Numbered from the stretch's first letter, positions 35,201 to 44,397 are shown. The stretch: DNA of 64,000 bases from GCA-002733465 sp039969155 (GCA_039969155.1 JBDVOJ010000009.1:1-64000), one strand, 5' to 3'. Notes: generated by a model from the sequence alone, not told the origin. A program made the numbers and translations.

Positions 35201-35926
35201 ATGTTAAATCGTTTAGTGACTGTTCTCTTTTCTTTTTCTCAAGCTACGTTCTTGATGATTTTTTTAATGAGTTGCCAAAGTGTCGACTTAAAACAAATTA
35301 ATGATCAGCTAGCCAATGCGCGTCCCTTGGATAACAAAACAATCGTCGCCGGACTAAAACAAGCGCTAGAAGTAGGCACTAAAAACAGTGTTAATTTAAC
35401 AAGCCAAAAAGGTGGTTTTAGCGATAACCCTTTGATTCGAATTAATACGCCGCAAGAACTCGATAAACTAGTCAATACTTTAAATAAGCTCGGTATGGGG
35501 AGTTATGTTTCTAATTTTGAAACTCAAATGAATCGTGCGGCTGAAAGTGCTTCTGCCGAAGCAAAACAGGTTTTCTTCAACAGTATTTCTAAAATGAGCC
35601 TCAGAGATGGGTTAAACATATTGCAAGGGCCGGATGATGCGGCGACCCAGTTTTTTAGATCAACTTCCACCAGCGAACTAACAACCAAGTTTAAACCGAT
35701 TATTACTCGCTCAATGTCTAAAATAGGTTTTTATGACGATTATAAAAACTTGCTTAAAACTTATGATGCAATCCCGTTTACCAATAAGCCAGATCTCAAT
35801 ATTGAGAATTATTTATTGCAGCAAACACTAGATGGTTTATTTACCATGATTGCCAAGGAAGAATTAAAAATTAGAAAAGATCCCGCGGCTAGAGTCACTG
35901 AATTATTAAGAAGAGTATTTAATTAG
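35201..35926 (+). CDS. DUF4197 lipoprotein
   Basis: The protein has about 241 residues from ATG 35201 (AGGTGA upstream); a GTG at 35192 is an alternative start. The hydrophobic leader with lipobox FLMSC marks a lipoprotein. The mature part is a helical DUF4197 domain: IVAGLKQALEVGTKNSVNLTS, GGFSDNPLIRI, and a C-terminal TLDGLFTMIAKEELKIRKDPAARVTELLRRVF. Function unknown; periplasmic face of the envelope expected. Confidence 0.88.
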   Translation: MLNRLVTVLFSFSQATFLMIFLMSCQSVDLKQINDQLANARPLDNKTIVAGLKQALEVGTKNSVNLTSQKGGFSDNPLIRINTPQELDKLVNTLNKLGMGSYVSNFETQMNRAAESASAEAKQVFFNSISKMSLRDGLNILQGPDDAATQFFRSTSTSELTTKFKPIITRSMSKIGFYDDYKNLLKTYDAIPFTNKPDLNIENYLLQQTLDGLFTMIAKEELKIRKDPAARVTELLRRVFN

Positions 35927-35963
35927 CGGTTGGAATACTACCTTTATACTATTTTTATAAACG

Positions 35964-36686
35964 CTACACACGACCTGCCATTGACATGGTGTTAAAAATA
36001 CAATGCGCGATAATCAATGGCCATAAGTTTCGACCAAAAGCTACGTAACCAATTCCCAGAGCCAGTCCAATTAACGCGACTGTAATCGACCGTTCAGAAA
36101 TATCATAAGAGTGTCTAAACCCAAAAATTAGCGCTTGGATTAATACCGCCATAATGGTCGCAAACAAATTGCTGGAAAGCGCTCTTTCAATCCAGCTGAT
36201 CATAAATCCTCTGTCCAAAACTTCTTCTAACATCGACTGGATCCAGATAAACGGAATGATAGAAAAAAATAACATCCAGTTTCCAGCTAGCTCACCAAAC
36301 TTTGCTGGCGCAGCTTTATCCGACTGGTCGGCAGCTAATTCCAATCCAAGATTGTCATTTAGTAAATTGAAAATGATGATGAAAACCGGAACAGCAACCA
36401 GTATGAACCCAGTGGCAATCAGCGGTTGTTTGTAGTCTTTAGGCAAACATAATCCAAGCTCTTTCCATGATAAATGACGAACTCGCACTAAGATGGCGGC
36501 TGTTAGCAGTGTAGTAAAAGACCAGAACAAACCATTGGTGATAAAGTTAAATTCGGAGAAGTAGATCTCTCTAATCAAGAACATCACAGAGACATAAATG
36601 ATTAAGTCAAGCGCGAACCAAACGGGGGATGTTTGCTTTGAGGTGTTTGCTGATCCATCTTGGGCGGTATCAAACTCTGTAGTCAT
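35964..36686 (-). CDS. CPBP family intramembrane metalloprotease
   Basis: This is a roughly 240-residue membrane protein with about seven segments. ATG 36686 is preceded by AAGGAA and is preferred to the upstream frame start at 36719. The Abi/CPBP motifs are present: EEVLDRGFM (EExxxR), FGFRHSYD (FxxxH), and IAHCIFNTM (HxxxN). These form the active site of Rce1-like glutamyl proteases. The substrate is unknown; bacteriocin self-immunity and CAAX-like processing are roles seen elsewhere in the family. Confidence 0.85.
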   Translation of the reverse strand: MTTEFDTAQDGSANTSKQTSPVWFALDLIIYVSVMFLIREIYFSEFNFITNGLFWSFTTLLTAAILVRVRHLSWKELGLCLPKDYKQPLIATGFILVAVPVFIIIFNLLNDNLGLELAADQSDKAAPAKFGELAGNWMLFFSIIPFIWIQSMLEEVLDRGFMISWIERALSSNLFATIMAVLIQALIFGFRHSYDISERSITVALIGLALGIGYVAFGRNLWPLIIAHCIFNTMSMAGRV

Positions 36687-36815
36687 TATACATTCCTTTA
36701 AGTTGACTCTAAAACGCACGAAGAGCTGGATAATTCCAGACTAGTGTGCAATTACACTCTTAAAGGTTAGTCACGTTTGAAAGAGTTTTATTACAATAAT
36801 GGTATTCGAAAGATA

Positions 36816-36922
36816 AGCCGGCTGAGCCTGTCGAAGCCTCACAATGCAGCACTTCGACTGCGCTCAGTGAGCTTTATTCCTATCAACACAAACAATACAA
36901 GCCGGCTGAACCTGTCGATGCC
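36816..36922. repeat. REP-like repeat cluster
   Basis: AGCCGGCTGAGCCTGTCGAAGC at 36816-36837 is followed by GCACTTCGACTGCGCTCAGTGAGC-like sequence at 36849-36872. A second partial copy of the first half lies at 36899-36922 with two changes. The same bipartite unit occurs inverted at 47133-47187. These GC-rich imperfect palindromes lie between genes and occupy most of the gap 36687-37034. They resemble repetitive extragenic palindromes. Confidence 0.75.
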
Positions 36923-37034
36923 TCAATGAAGCGATTGATATCGATAGATTTTTTTAGTAACTTAGTCGGATAATTTAGAGTTATTGTTAGCTGTAAGATT
37001 AATCAAAAAAATCTTAGAATTATTAGAGGGTATT

Positions 37035-37571
37035 TTGGCTACAGTCATTTTAGTAGAGGGGCCTGTTGGTGCGGGTAAGTCAACATTTTCAGAGGACTTA
37101 AGCCACAAAGTCGCTGCACCTCATATAAACCTGGATTCTTGGATGGCTAGGTTATACAGGCCCGATCGTCCTACTACTTCAGTCATCGAGTGGTATGTTG
37201 AAAGAAAGGAGCGATGTATTGGCCAAGTATGGGATGTCGCTTTTAGGATTCTGAATTGCAAATGTAACGTGATACTCGAGCTAGGTCTTGTTCAGAGTAA
37301 AAGGCGGCGAGAAATGTATGAACGCATTAAAGGTTCTGGTCATGAAGTTCTTGTTTATGTGTTGGACTGCCCCAGAGAAGTAAGAAAAGAAAGAGTGCGA
37401 AATAGAAATCTCAATAAGGGAAGCACCTTTTCAATGGAAGTTCCTGATGAAATATTTGAAATTGCCAGTGATATGTGGGAAGAACCAAACGACATTGAGT
37501 GTGAAGAACAACAGGTGATTTTTGTGCCACAGTCTACAGCCAACGAAGCATTCCAGCGGTTGTGCGGCTGA
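37035..37571 (+). CDS. P-loop kinase-like protein
   Basis: The protein has about 178 residues with Walker A GPVGAGKST near the N-terminus. The start is probably TTG 37035, preceded by GAGGG; the frame is open upstream to 36984 but that adds residues not expected before the beta-1 strand (TVILVEGP). NLDSWMARLYRPDRP after the P-loop and the later RERVRNRN-type helix resemble small ATP-dependent kinases of the AAA_33/zeta-like group. The acceptor substrate is unknown. It lies just after a repeat cluster and 20 bp before a serine hydrolase gene. Confidence 0.7.
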   Translation: MATVILVEGPVGAGKSTFSEDLSHKVAAPHINLDSWMARLYRPDRPTTSVIEWYVERKERCIGQVWDVAFRILNCKCNVILELGLVQSKRRREMYERIKGSGHEVLVYVLDCPREVRKERVRNRNLNKGSTFSMEVPDEIFEIASDMWEEPNDIECEEQQVIFVPQSTANEAFQRLCG

Positions 37572-37590
37572 ATCGGATATTAGCTAAGCA

Positions 37591-38739
37591 ATGAATGTTC
37601 TCAGCCCTGCGACAATAGTTTTATATTTAATTAGTTTATTTAGTCTACTGGGGTGCAGCAGCACCCCATCAAAAACTATCAACCAGCAAAATAGCGTTCC
37701 TTTGTTTAAAGATTACCAAGATATTGGTATGGCTTTATCTGAAGAACTAAACAAAGAGTATTTAGCGGGTACTTTTGAAGGAACGGTGCTCATTGCCTCA
37801 AATCAAAAAATGCTGCTTAACTATTCATACGGCTGGGCTCAGCGTGAGAATAAATTAAAGAACTCGAACAGAACGATTTCGGATATGGGATCTATCGCTA
37901 AAACTTTTACTGCCGCCGCTGTTTTACAACTTGTATCAAATGGCAAACTAAAGCTTGATGACACTATTGGAGATTTTTATCCGGAAGCTCCGATAGATAA
38001 AAAAAGGTTAACCATCGAGCAGTTACTATCACATTCCAGCGGAATGGATAATTTTCACAACAAAACTGATTTTGACAAAATGAATAAGGCAGAGGCCTTA
38101 AAAAAGATACTTGAAATGCCAGTAATTGCCAGACCTGATGAAAAAATAGCATATTCAAATGCTGCTTATACGCTATTAGCCGCGATAGTCGAACAGCGAA
38201 GCGGCCAGTTGTTTCAGCGATATATTCATCAAAATATTTTAACTCCCTTGTCACTTTCTGATACAGGATTTTACGGAGCTACGGATATACCTGATGCTAG
38301 GTTAACACATGGTTATGGTGGAGCGGATAATGGTTCGACAACGTTTGAAAAAGGACTGACCTGGGCTCTAGTAGGCCAAGGTGGGATGGTTACATCGACC
38401 AATGACCTCTATGCGTGGTTTGATGCTCTTTTACAAGGAAAAATATTTCTAGATAATGCACAGAATCTCACTTTTTTAACAGCAAACGAGAAATGGAAGC
38501 TTGGAAATATTAGACATTTTGATTCTTGGGGCCCTCAAATTTTGCATATGGGCGGTAGCACTGACTATGGATACACTGCCTTAATACAGTATATTCCCGA
38601 ATATCAAGTGGTTATAGTGATGCTGCTAAATGCTTACAATGAAAAGTATGCTCAAGCGACTCATCAAGAGATTAGCAAAAATCATATTGTACCAATTCTT
38701 GTAAAAGGCGAAAGTGTGCTTAAAGTATCTAACGATTAA
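37591..38739 (+). CDS. Serine-hydrolase lipoprotein of the beta-lactamase/transpeptidase-like fold
   Basis: This is a 382-residue protein with lipobox LLGCSS. The class C beta-lactamase-like motifs are present: SxxK as SIAK in GSIAKTFTAAA, YxN as YSN in KIAYSNAAYTLL, and a KTG equivalent as HMGG in LHMGGSTDYGYT. Most family members are esterases, D-aminopeptidases or DD-peptidases and not true beta-lactamases. The specificity is not predictable. The upstream kinase gene ends 20 bp before it. Confidence 0.85.
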   Translation: MNVLSPATIVLYLISLFSLLGCSSTPSKTINQQNSVPLFKDYQDIGMALSEELNKEYLAGTFEGTVLIASNQKMLLNYSYGWAQRENKLKNSNRTISDMGSIAKTFTAAAVLQLVSNGKLKLDDTIGDFYPEAPIDKKRLTIEQLLSHSSGMDNFHNKTDFDKMNKAEALKKILEMPVIARPDEKIAYSNAAYTLLAAIVEQRSGQLFQRYIHQNILTPLSLSDTGFYGATDIPDARLTHGYGGADNGSTTFEKGLTWALVGQGGMVTSTNDLYAWFDALLQGKIFLDNAQNLTFLTANEKWKLGNIRHFDSWGPQILHMGGSTDYGYTALIQYIPEYQVVIVMLLNAYNEKYAQATHQEISKNHIVPILVKGESVLKVSND

Positions 38740-38847
38740 ACCCAGTAATATAGTTAGCAAAGTACTTAATCGGTGGCTTAATAGGTAGTGGTTTCCGCTA
38801 TCGTTGCAACCACCTCATTGTTAGAGCGTTTGCCAAGCGAGGGTTAA

Positions 38848-39267
38848 ATGAGAATATCTATTGCAGAGACAGATGAAGAAATTCTGAGTAGCTATAAGGT
38901 TTTGTCTCAACTCAGGCCACATATTTCCAAAGATAATTTTCTAAAAAGAGTTACATCCTTAGTTGAAAACTGTGGTTATAAGTTGGCACTTCTGGACGAT
39001 AGTGGAATTAAGGCCGCAGTAGGCTACCGCATCTCTGATTGGTTACACACGGGAAAATATCTTGAAATTGAGGATCTTGTAACCTCTGTTGAGCAACGTT
39101 CATGTGGTTATGGTAGTAAGCTATTCGACTGGACATTAGAGCAAGCAAAAACTCAAGGTTGTAATCAGGTTCGCCTAGTGTCTGGTGTCCATCGCGAGGC
39201 AGCTCATAAATTCTATGTCGAGAAAGGTATGGTCTGGGAAGCTAAATACTTTTCAATTAATCTATAA
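38848..39267 (+). CDS. GNAT family N-acetyltransferase
   Basis: This is a 139-residue cytoplasmic protein with a complete GNAT fold: YLEIEDLVTSVEQRSCGYGSKLFDWTLEQAK, in which V(T)xxxQRxxGxGxxL is the acetyl-CoA pyrophosphate loop, and GCNQVRLVSGVHREAAHKFYVEKGM as beta-5/alpha-4. GAGGG precedes the ATG. The acceptor is unknown; antibiotic, amino acid or protein targets are all possible. Confidence 0.85.
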   Translation: MRISIAETDEEILSSYKVLSQLRPHISKDNFLKRVTSLVENCGYKLALLDDSGIKAAVGYRISDWLHTGKYLEIEDLVTSVEQRSCGYGSKLFDWTLEQAKTQGCNQVRLVSGVHREAAHKFYVEKGMVWEAKYFSINL

Positions 39268-39363
39268 GATGGCATGACCAATTTACAGAGACCTAGTAAC
39301 CAGTGTTTCTTGGTGTTTACGCAACGGTTCCTCTCACTTTGGAGAGGAAATTAGGTCAGTAAA

Positions 39364-40611
39364 TTAGTCGGCTACAACCGAATACCCAACAACCGGCTTA
39401 GCTATAAAAATTCGACAAACAAGCTCCTCCCGTTGCCAACAAAGCTCATGTTCACCAACTGTATTTGTGATATCCAACCAATTCTCTAGAGATATTTGTC
39501 GACTGTTTTTGCCATCAATACGAGTAATTAAATCGCCTTCTTTAATTCCTGATTCATCAGAAACGATATCTGGAAATAAATATCGAACAACAAATTCGCC
39601 ACCGGTGGTTTTTCTAAGCTCTAATCCCAACAAGTTATAGCGTGTTCTAAACTCAGTATTTGGGTAGGCGATTAAATGAAGTCGTTCATTCTGGTAGTCA
39701 ACAATACTGATGTATTGATTGAGCAGTGCACTGCCAACAATCCAAAAGTCATCATCTTCATCACTTTTAATAACATTGGCTTTTACATTATCAATGCTAA
39801 GCTCCGCTAAGGACAAACTTGGAACCGTAATTCGCTGATGAGTTGCCCGGCCATTCAATCCAAAATCTACTGCGGTGATTGAGGTGCCTGGTAATTTAAT
39901 GTCATTATCTACCATGTAAGTATTGTTTAGTTTTAGGTAATGACGGCTACCGGTATCAATAATTAACTCACGATCTAAAACCTGATTGTTTCCCATATCA
40001 ATTGTTGATTCGATATAGAGCTTGCTAAAAAAAGTATCTATCGGCAAAGTCACCGCTGACTCAGAAACCTCAAATTGAGCACTGCTTATTTGGATGTGAT
40101 TGTCACGCTTGTCAAATTTCCAATTAAAGTGCTTCATTAAGTCATGCCCAATCACACCATCATAAACCGCTTCGTCCGCGCGTAAAAAATATTTGGTTAA
40201 GCTCGTTGGCAAGTAAGCAATATTAACTTCGTTAAAGTTAGCTTGCCCCAAAGCAATGTTAGATAATTCGGACTGGAAAGCCGGCGAATCTTCTTCATCA
40301 CCCCATCCGCTAAGGGCTAAATCGTAACCTCGTTTTAGTCCAAGCGCTTTCACCTTATCAGTATCTTGCAAGATGGTAATCGATGCGCCAGTGTCTACCA
40401 GCATTTTAAAATTATCGATGCCATTAATCGATACATAGATATAAGGCTTTTCTCCATCGTACTCGGTCTTGAGCGACGTCAGGGTAGTATTGTCATTCCA
40501 TATTGGTTCTAGATGGTCGTTGGAGTTTCTTAGCCTTAACTGATTGACTAAGGTGCAGCCCGTAAGAAAAGCAAGTAGCACAAAGATGCCGATTATTCGA
40601 AATAACTTCAT
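39364..40611 (-). CDS. Retropepsin-like aspartic protease lipoprotein with C-terminal PDZ domain
   Basis: This is a 415-residue protein with lipobox FLTGC, so it sits in the envelope. Two DTG motifs are on one chain: LVDTGASITIL (near residue 75) and LIIDTGSRHYLKL (near 220). Together they can make one complete aspartic-protease site, a pepsin-like two-lobe arrangement seen in bacterial aspartyl-protease-like proteins. A PDZ domain follows at about 325-405 (DESGIKEGDLITRIDGKNS). The substrate is unknown. Confidence 0.85.
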   Translation of the reverse strand: MKLFRIIGIFVLLAFLTGCTLVNQLRLRNSNDHLEPIWNDNTTLTSLKTEYDGEKPYIYVSINGIDNFKMLVDTGASITILQDTDKVKALGLKRGYDLALSGWGDEEDSPAFQSELSNIALGQANFNEVNIAYLPTSLTKYFLRADEAVYDGVIGHDLMKHFNWKFDKRDNHIQISSAQFEVSESAVTLPIDTFFSKLYIESTIDMGNNQVLDRELIIDTGSRHYLKLNNTYMVDNDIKLPGTSITAVDFGLNGRATHQRITVPSLSLAELSIDNVKANVIKSDEDDDFWIVGSALLNQYISIVDYQNERLHLIAYPNTEFRTRYNLLGLELRKTTGGEFVVRYLFPDIVSDESGIKEGDLITRIDGKNSRQISLENWLDITNTVGEHELCWQREELVCRIFIAKPVVGYSVVAD

Positions 40612-40744
40612 AAACTCATACCTAATGGTTAATTAACTTGATGAACGCAGGGTTACCGCGCTAGGCATAAAGTTTAACCAAAGGCATGTCAAATGAATGT
40701 GAAATACTCGAATAACGGATGAAAGGCAATGTCCGACTATTTGA

Positions 40745-40849
40745 TTAAACGACCGGCCAAACAAAAATCGCCAGAATGCCAAGAATTAGTAAACAGGCAC
40801 AGATTGATAAAATACACACACCATCGTCTTGTTGGATGTCAGAGTCCAT
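40745..40849 (-). CDS. 34-residue single-span membrane mini-protein
   Basis: This reading frame is only 34 codons, starting at ATG 40849. A perfect AAGGAGGT lies 7 nt before it. The peptide has an acidic N-terminus (MDSDIQQDDG) followed by one hydrophobic segment of about 22 residues containing three cysteines, ending WPVV. That is the layout of a bacterial membrane mini-protein with the C-terminus likely periplasmic. No homologue is recognised. The Shine-Dalgarno is far better than expected by chance. Confidence 0.6.
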   Translation of the reverse strand: MDSDIQQDDGVCILSICACLLILGILAIFVWPVV

Positions 40850-41078
40850 TTGAATAACCTCCTTAAACTTGCTTAGTATCACTTGTTATTATGGTAGGTG
40901 CGTTGTATTGGCAAAATATCCCACCTAAACATGAAAATCATTGCAAGACCGGACTTTATTGCTGTAGAACCAAGGTGCTGAACGAAAAAGCATTTTGAGA
41001 CATAATGATCCGTATTTGGGATATAACAGTATTAATTGTATGATGCCGCTTACAAGATTGATTGGATTTGGGGAAAAG

Positions 41079-41897
41079 ATGACGAGATTGGCAATATTCG
41101 CTTTACTAGGGCTGTTGAGCACACCAGTGTACAGTGATGAAGATATTAACGATTATGAAACCCTGTTTGAAATTGGCGTCGGTGTCTCAGTCGTCGACAT
41201 TCCGCACTATGCTGGAAGTGAACAATCAGAGAGTTATGCGTTACCTTTTCCCTATTTTAAGTATGAGAGCAAGAAAGTATCGCTTAATCGCGATGGCCTG
41301 AAGCGATATTTGTTTAAAGGAGACAACTGGGATCTCGATATCAGTTTTTCTGGAACCATTCCTGTTGATAGCGATAAGAATAGAGCAAGACGAGGAATGC
41401 CCGATCTCGATTGGGTAGGGCTGGCTGGACCGGCTTTTAACTATCAGGTCTTTAACAATCAACACCACCGAGTCAAAATTAGCGTACCGTTGAGGTTTGG
41501 TGTTGCTACGGATTTTAGTCAGTTCGATTCAGTCGGCTGGGACTTTGCACCGAGTCTTCAGTGGCGTTATAAAACATTTAGCCAATCGGTTGAGTGGAAT
41601 TTCATAAGTTCATTGGGACTAGAGTACGCAAGCGCCGATTATAATGGTTATTATTATTCGGTCGATCCGCAATATCAGATTACGACTCGCGATGCTTATC
41701 AGGCAGAGTCTGGGTATGGTGGACATAAGCTCACTTTTGGTATTAATCGCAGAGAAGGCAGGCTCTGGGTTGGGGCTTTTACCCGATACCGAAACCTGGA
41801 TGATGCAACGTTTGCCGATAGTCCGTTAGTGACTGAAAAGGATAATTTTTACGTAGGGCTGGCTGCCGCTTGGATAATCAAGTCCGAGCGATATTAA
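41079..41897 (+). CDS. MipA/OmpV family outer-membrane protein
   Basis: The protein has about 272 residues from ATG 41079 (GGGGAAAAG upstream); the frame is open further upstream but the signal peptide MTRLAIFALLGLLSTPVYS begins here. Family blocks are visible: EIGVGVSVVDIPHYAGSEQS, ALPFPYFKYESKKVSLNRDG, and the C-terminal strand DNFYVGLAAAWIIKSERY. A beta-barrel is expected. MipA proteins connect to murein-synthesis scaffolds in E. coli, others act as osmoregulated porins. The role here is open. Confidence 0.88.
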   Translation: MTRLAIFALLGLLSTPVYSDEDINDYETLFEIGVGVSVVDIPHYAGSEQSESYALPFPYFKYESKKVSLNRDGLKRYLFKGDNWDLDISFSGTIPVDSDKNRARRGMPDLDWVGLAGPAFNYQVFNNQHHRVKISVPLRFGVATDFSQFDSVGWDFAPSLQWRYKTFSQSVEWNFISSLGLEYASADYNGYYYSVDPQYQITTRDAYQAESGYGGHKLTFGINRREGRLWVGAFTRYRNLDDATFADSPLVTEKDNFYVGLAAAWIIKSERY

Positions 41898-42036
41898 ACT
41901 TCCGTTGCTATAAAATCCCGAATGTAATTTAAATCGGCGCGACGCACTAGGTACAAAACCTGTACTAGTAACACCAGTGCTTGATGGCTAGACTTGATAC
42001 AAAGCTCAGTAATGCGGCAATGAAAGGGATGTAATC

Positions 42037-43224
42037 ATGCAATCAATGATCAATCAATTAATTTCTCAGAATGTGAAATCAGCCTCTGAACAAGCTAGCG
42101 GGGCTGGCGAGAAACTGTTTAATGCAATCGTTAAACGCGCTCAAGAATTTAGAGACCATGGCAAGTTGGCGGATAGCCAACAAAAAATATCCAGCGAAAA
42201 TTATCAAATCTTAAAACAATTGAAGTTTTTTTCAGCTTTAGTGCCGGAGCAATTTGGCGGGCAAAATGTTTCATTTTCTCAAATGTGTGGCGTACTAGTT
42301 CAACTCGCTAAATTGCATCCATCCACCGCCTTATCCTGTTCCATGCACCAACACATTATGGCTGCCACTCGCTACAACTCAATCAACGGACGACCAGGGC
42401 AAGCCTTATTAGAAAAAATACTAGCCAATGAATTGGTTTTGATTAGTACTGGGGCAGGTGACTGGTTAGCATCCAGCGGCGAAATGCAAAAAGTGGATGG
42501 TGGTTTTTGTTTGAACGCGACTAAGCATTTTGCGAGTGGTTCGACAGAAGGTGACCTACTAATGACATCCGCTCCGTTTAATCATCCGGAGCATGGCTGG
42601 CAGGTGTTACATTTTCCAGTTTCCATGTCGGCGGATGGGGTCAATGTTTTGGATAATTGGCAGCCAATGGGAATGAAAGGAACAGGTTCTAATAGTGTCG
42701 AGTTGAATAACGTATTCGTCGCTGAAGAAACCGTTGGCATGACTCGGCCTCGCGGTGATTTCCATTCGGTTTATAATGTAGTATTGCCGATTGCTTCAGC
42801 GATGATTATGTCAGTGTATGTCGGGATTGCGGAGTTAGCGGCTGAGAGAGCGCTGCAACGAGTCAAAGCCAGTGATGATCCGGTAACTCCCTACTTGTTA
42901 GGTGAAATGCAAAATGCATTAACTACGGCACAGGTAATACTAAAAGATATGGTTTCAATTGTTGATGAATTTAATTTTGAAACAAGCTTATCTTTAGTTA
43001 ATATGTCAGTGACGCGAAAAACATTGGTAGCAAACGCGTGCACTCAAGTGGTTGAAAAAGCCGTTGAAGTTTGCGGCGGTCCCGGGTACTTAGAGTTCGC
43101 CGGAATCGAGTGTTTGTTGTGTGATGTAAGGGCGTCTAGCTTTCACCCATTGCAGGAAAAAAGACAATTACTATTTTCTGGTTCACTTGCCATGGGAAAG
43201 CAGCCACCGAGCCAAGCCTTTTAA
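42037..43224 (+). CDS. Acyl-CoA dehydrogenase family flavoprotein
   Basis: This is a 395-residue FAD enzyme of the acyl-CoA dehydrogenase fold. It has the N-terminal helical domain (LKFFSALVPEQFGGQNVSF), the beta-domain with GAGDWLASSGEMQKV and MKGTGSNSVELNNVFV, and C-terminal helices with VEVCGGPGYLEFAGIECLLCDVRASSFHP. No single residue proves dehydrogenase rather than flavin-dependent monooxygenase (DszC-like) chemistry. GGGATG-adjacent purines precede the start. It ends 17 bp before the FetB-like gene. Confidence 0.85.
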   Translation: MQSMINQLISQNVKSASEQASGAGEKLFNAIVKRAQEFRDHGKLADSQQKISSENYQILKQLKFFSALVPEQFGGQNVSFSQMCGVLVQLAKLHPSTALSCSMHQHIMAATRYNSINGRPGQALLEKILANELVLISTGAGDWLASSGEMQKVDGGFCLNATKHFASGSTEGDLLMTSAPFNHPEHGWQVLHFPVSMSADGVNVLDNWQPMGMKGTGSNSVELNNVFVAEETVGMTRPRGDFHSVYNVVLPIASAMIMSVYVGIAELAAERALQRVKASDDPVTPYLLGEMQNALTTAQVILKDMVSIVDEFNFETSLSLVNMSVTRKTLVANACTQVVEKAVEVCGGPGYLEFAGIECLLCDVRASSFHPLQEKRQLLFSGSLAMGKQPPSQAF

Positions 43225-43241
43225 ATAATTGGAAGTAACTT

Positions 43242-43961
43242 TTGCAGTCTTCGATACAAACTATTCCGCTCACTAATTTAGCACTGGCTTTTATACCAGT
43301 CGCCATTGCATTGTTTATCCTAATCAAATGGTCATTGAATGCTAAGAGCGCGGTGTATGCCCTAACCAGAATGTTGGGACAATTGTTATTGATAGGTTAT
43401 TTCCTAAGCTTTATTTTTGAATCTGAAAGCTCATTGGTGGTGTTGTTAGTTTTATCTGTGATGGTGTTTTCTTCTAGCTGGATTGCACTAAGAACGGTCG
43501 AAAAACAACGGCTACAATTATTTAGATTTGCCTTGTTATCGGTTGTTATTGGAGGCGGTAGTACGCTAGTTGTTATCAGCCAATTAGTCTTGCAACTAAA
43601 ACCTTGGTTCTTGCCACATTATATGATCCCTTTAGCCGGAATGATCTTTGCGACTTCAATGAATAGTGTCAGCTTAGCGGCTGAAAGGCTTAGTTCGGAA
43701 CTAAAGCGTGGCGAAGAGTTCATTGAGGCAAGGCGCTCAGCAATTGAGGCTTCGCTTATCCCCGCAATCAATTCACTGTTGGCTGTCGGATTGGTTTCCT
43801 TGCCTGGAATGATGACTGGCCAAATTCTGTCGGGTGTCTCGCCCTTAGTCGCGGTTAGATATCAAATTATGGTGATGTGTATGGTGTTTGCCGCGTCCGT
43901 TATTTGTGCGGCGTTGTTTTTGGTTTTAAGCAAAAAGTCTTTTCTTGATAGGAATGAATAA
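43242..43961 (+). CDS. FetB/YbbM-like ABC transporter permease, orphan
   Basis: This is a 239-residue membrane protein with about seven segments. It begins at TTG 43242 with GGAAG upstream. Family hallmarks are IPLAGMIFATSMNSVSLAAERL, EEFIEARRSAIEASLIPAINSLLAVGLVSLPGMMTGQILSGVSPLVAVRYQI: here seen as EARRSAIEASLIPAIN and LPGMMTGQILSG. In E. coli FetB pairs with the ATPase FetA in iron efflux and oxidative-stress resistance. No ATPase gene is adjacent in this window, so its partner must be elsewhere or the system is incomplete. Confidence 0.85.
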   Translation: MQSSIQTIPLTNLALAFIPVAIALFILIKWSLNAKSAVYALTRMLGQLLLIGYFLSFIFESESSLVVLLVLSVMVFSSSWIALRTVEKQRLQLFRFALLSVVIGGGSTLVVISQLVLQLKPWFLPHYMIPLAGMIFATSMNSVSLAAERLSSELKRGEEFIEARRSAIEASLIPAINSLLAVGLVSLPGMMTGQILSGVSPLVAVRYQIMVMCMVFAASVICAALFLVLSKKSFLDRNE

Positions 43962-43977
43962 CCAATATTTTTCTCGC

Positions 43978-44027
43978 ACCCTTCGACTCCGTTCAGGACA
44001 CCGCCTCGCATCCTTCAACTCCGCCTA
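43978..44027. repeat. Degenerate REP-like repeat
   Basis: CCCTTCGACTCCGTTCAGGACA-like sequence is followed by CCTTCAACTCCGCCTAG. It is an eroded version of the CTTCGACTGCGCTCAGTG half of the unit seen at 36849 and 47133, lying between convergent genes. Confidence 0.45.
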
Positions 44028-44037
44028 GCAACTAGAT

Positions 44038-44397
44038 TTAAAATCTCCCACCATCTAACATCAACAGAGTACAATCCTCAATCACCTGAATCCCTTGTTG
44101 AGAAAGTGCTTGTGCGGCTTCGGATGATTCGCTTCCAGGATTAAATATGACACGCTTGGGTGCGAGCTTAATCAGGTTGTTAATTTCTTCAGTGATGTAT
44201 GAAGGGTTTATGTAGACCGTCACAGTATCGATTGGTTGGTCAACATCTGACAGTTTTGTATAGACCTTTAGTCCATCAATTTCGCCACCCTTAGGGTTTA
44301 CCAGCACCGTTGTGTGTTGGTATTGAATCAGCTTGCGTTGTGCTCGATTAGAAAATCGCATTGGGTTGTCGCTAGCGCCAAGTATCAAGGTGGTCAT
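44038..44397 (-). CDS. CoA-binding domain protein (YccU-like)
   Basis: This is a 119-residue cytoplasmic protein. The single Rossmann CoA-binding domain shows TLILGASDNPMRFSNRAQRKL, VLVNPKGGEIDGLKVYTKLSDV, and VIFNPGSESSEAAQALSQQGIQVIEDCTLLML. The conserved ED-CT at the end matches the family. It is slightly shorter than E. coli YccU (about 137). Function unresolved in the family. Confidence 0.85.
   Translation of the reverse strand: MTTLILGASDNPMRFSNRAQRKLIQYQHTTVLVNPKGGEIDGLKVYTKLSDVDQPIDTVTVYINPSYITEEINNLIKLAPKRVIFNPGSESSEAAQALSQQGIQVIEDCTLLMLDGGRF

Noticed and set aside
36984..37034. A longer N-terminus for the P-loop kinase from TTG 36984.
   Set aside because: It adds a basic leucine-rich stretch before the beta-1 strand with no ribosome site; TTG 37035 with GAGGG fits better.
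37591..38739. Calling the serine hydrolase a class C beta-lactamase.
   Set aside because: Only the general SxxK, YxN and HxG pattern is shared; the family is mainly esterases and peptidases, so resistance is not supported.
38740..38847. GTTAG- and inverted-repeat sequence (GTGGTT/AACCAC) before the GNAT gene, suggestive of an integron attC site.
   Set aside because: The core sites do not match RYYYAAC/GTTRRRY properly, no similar site lies between neighbouring genes, and no integrase is present.
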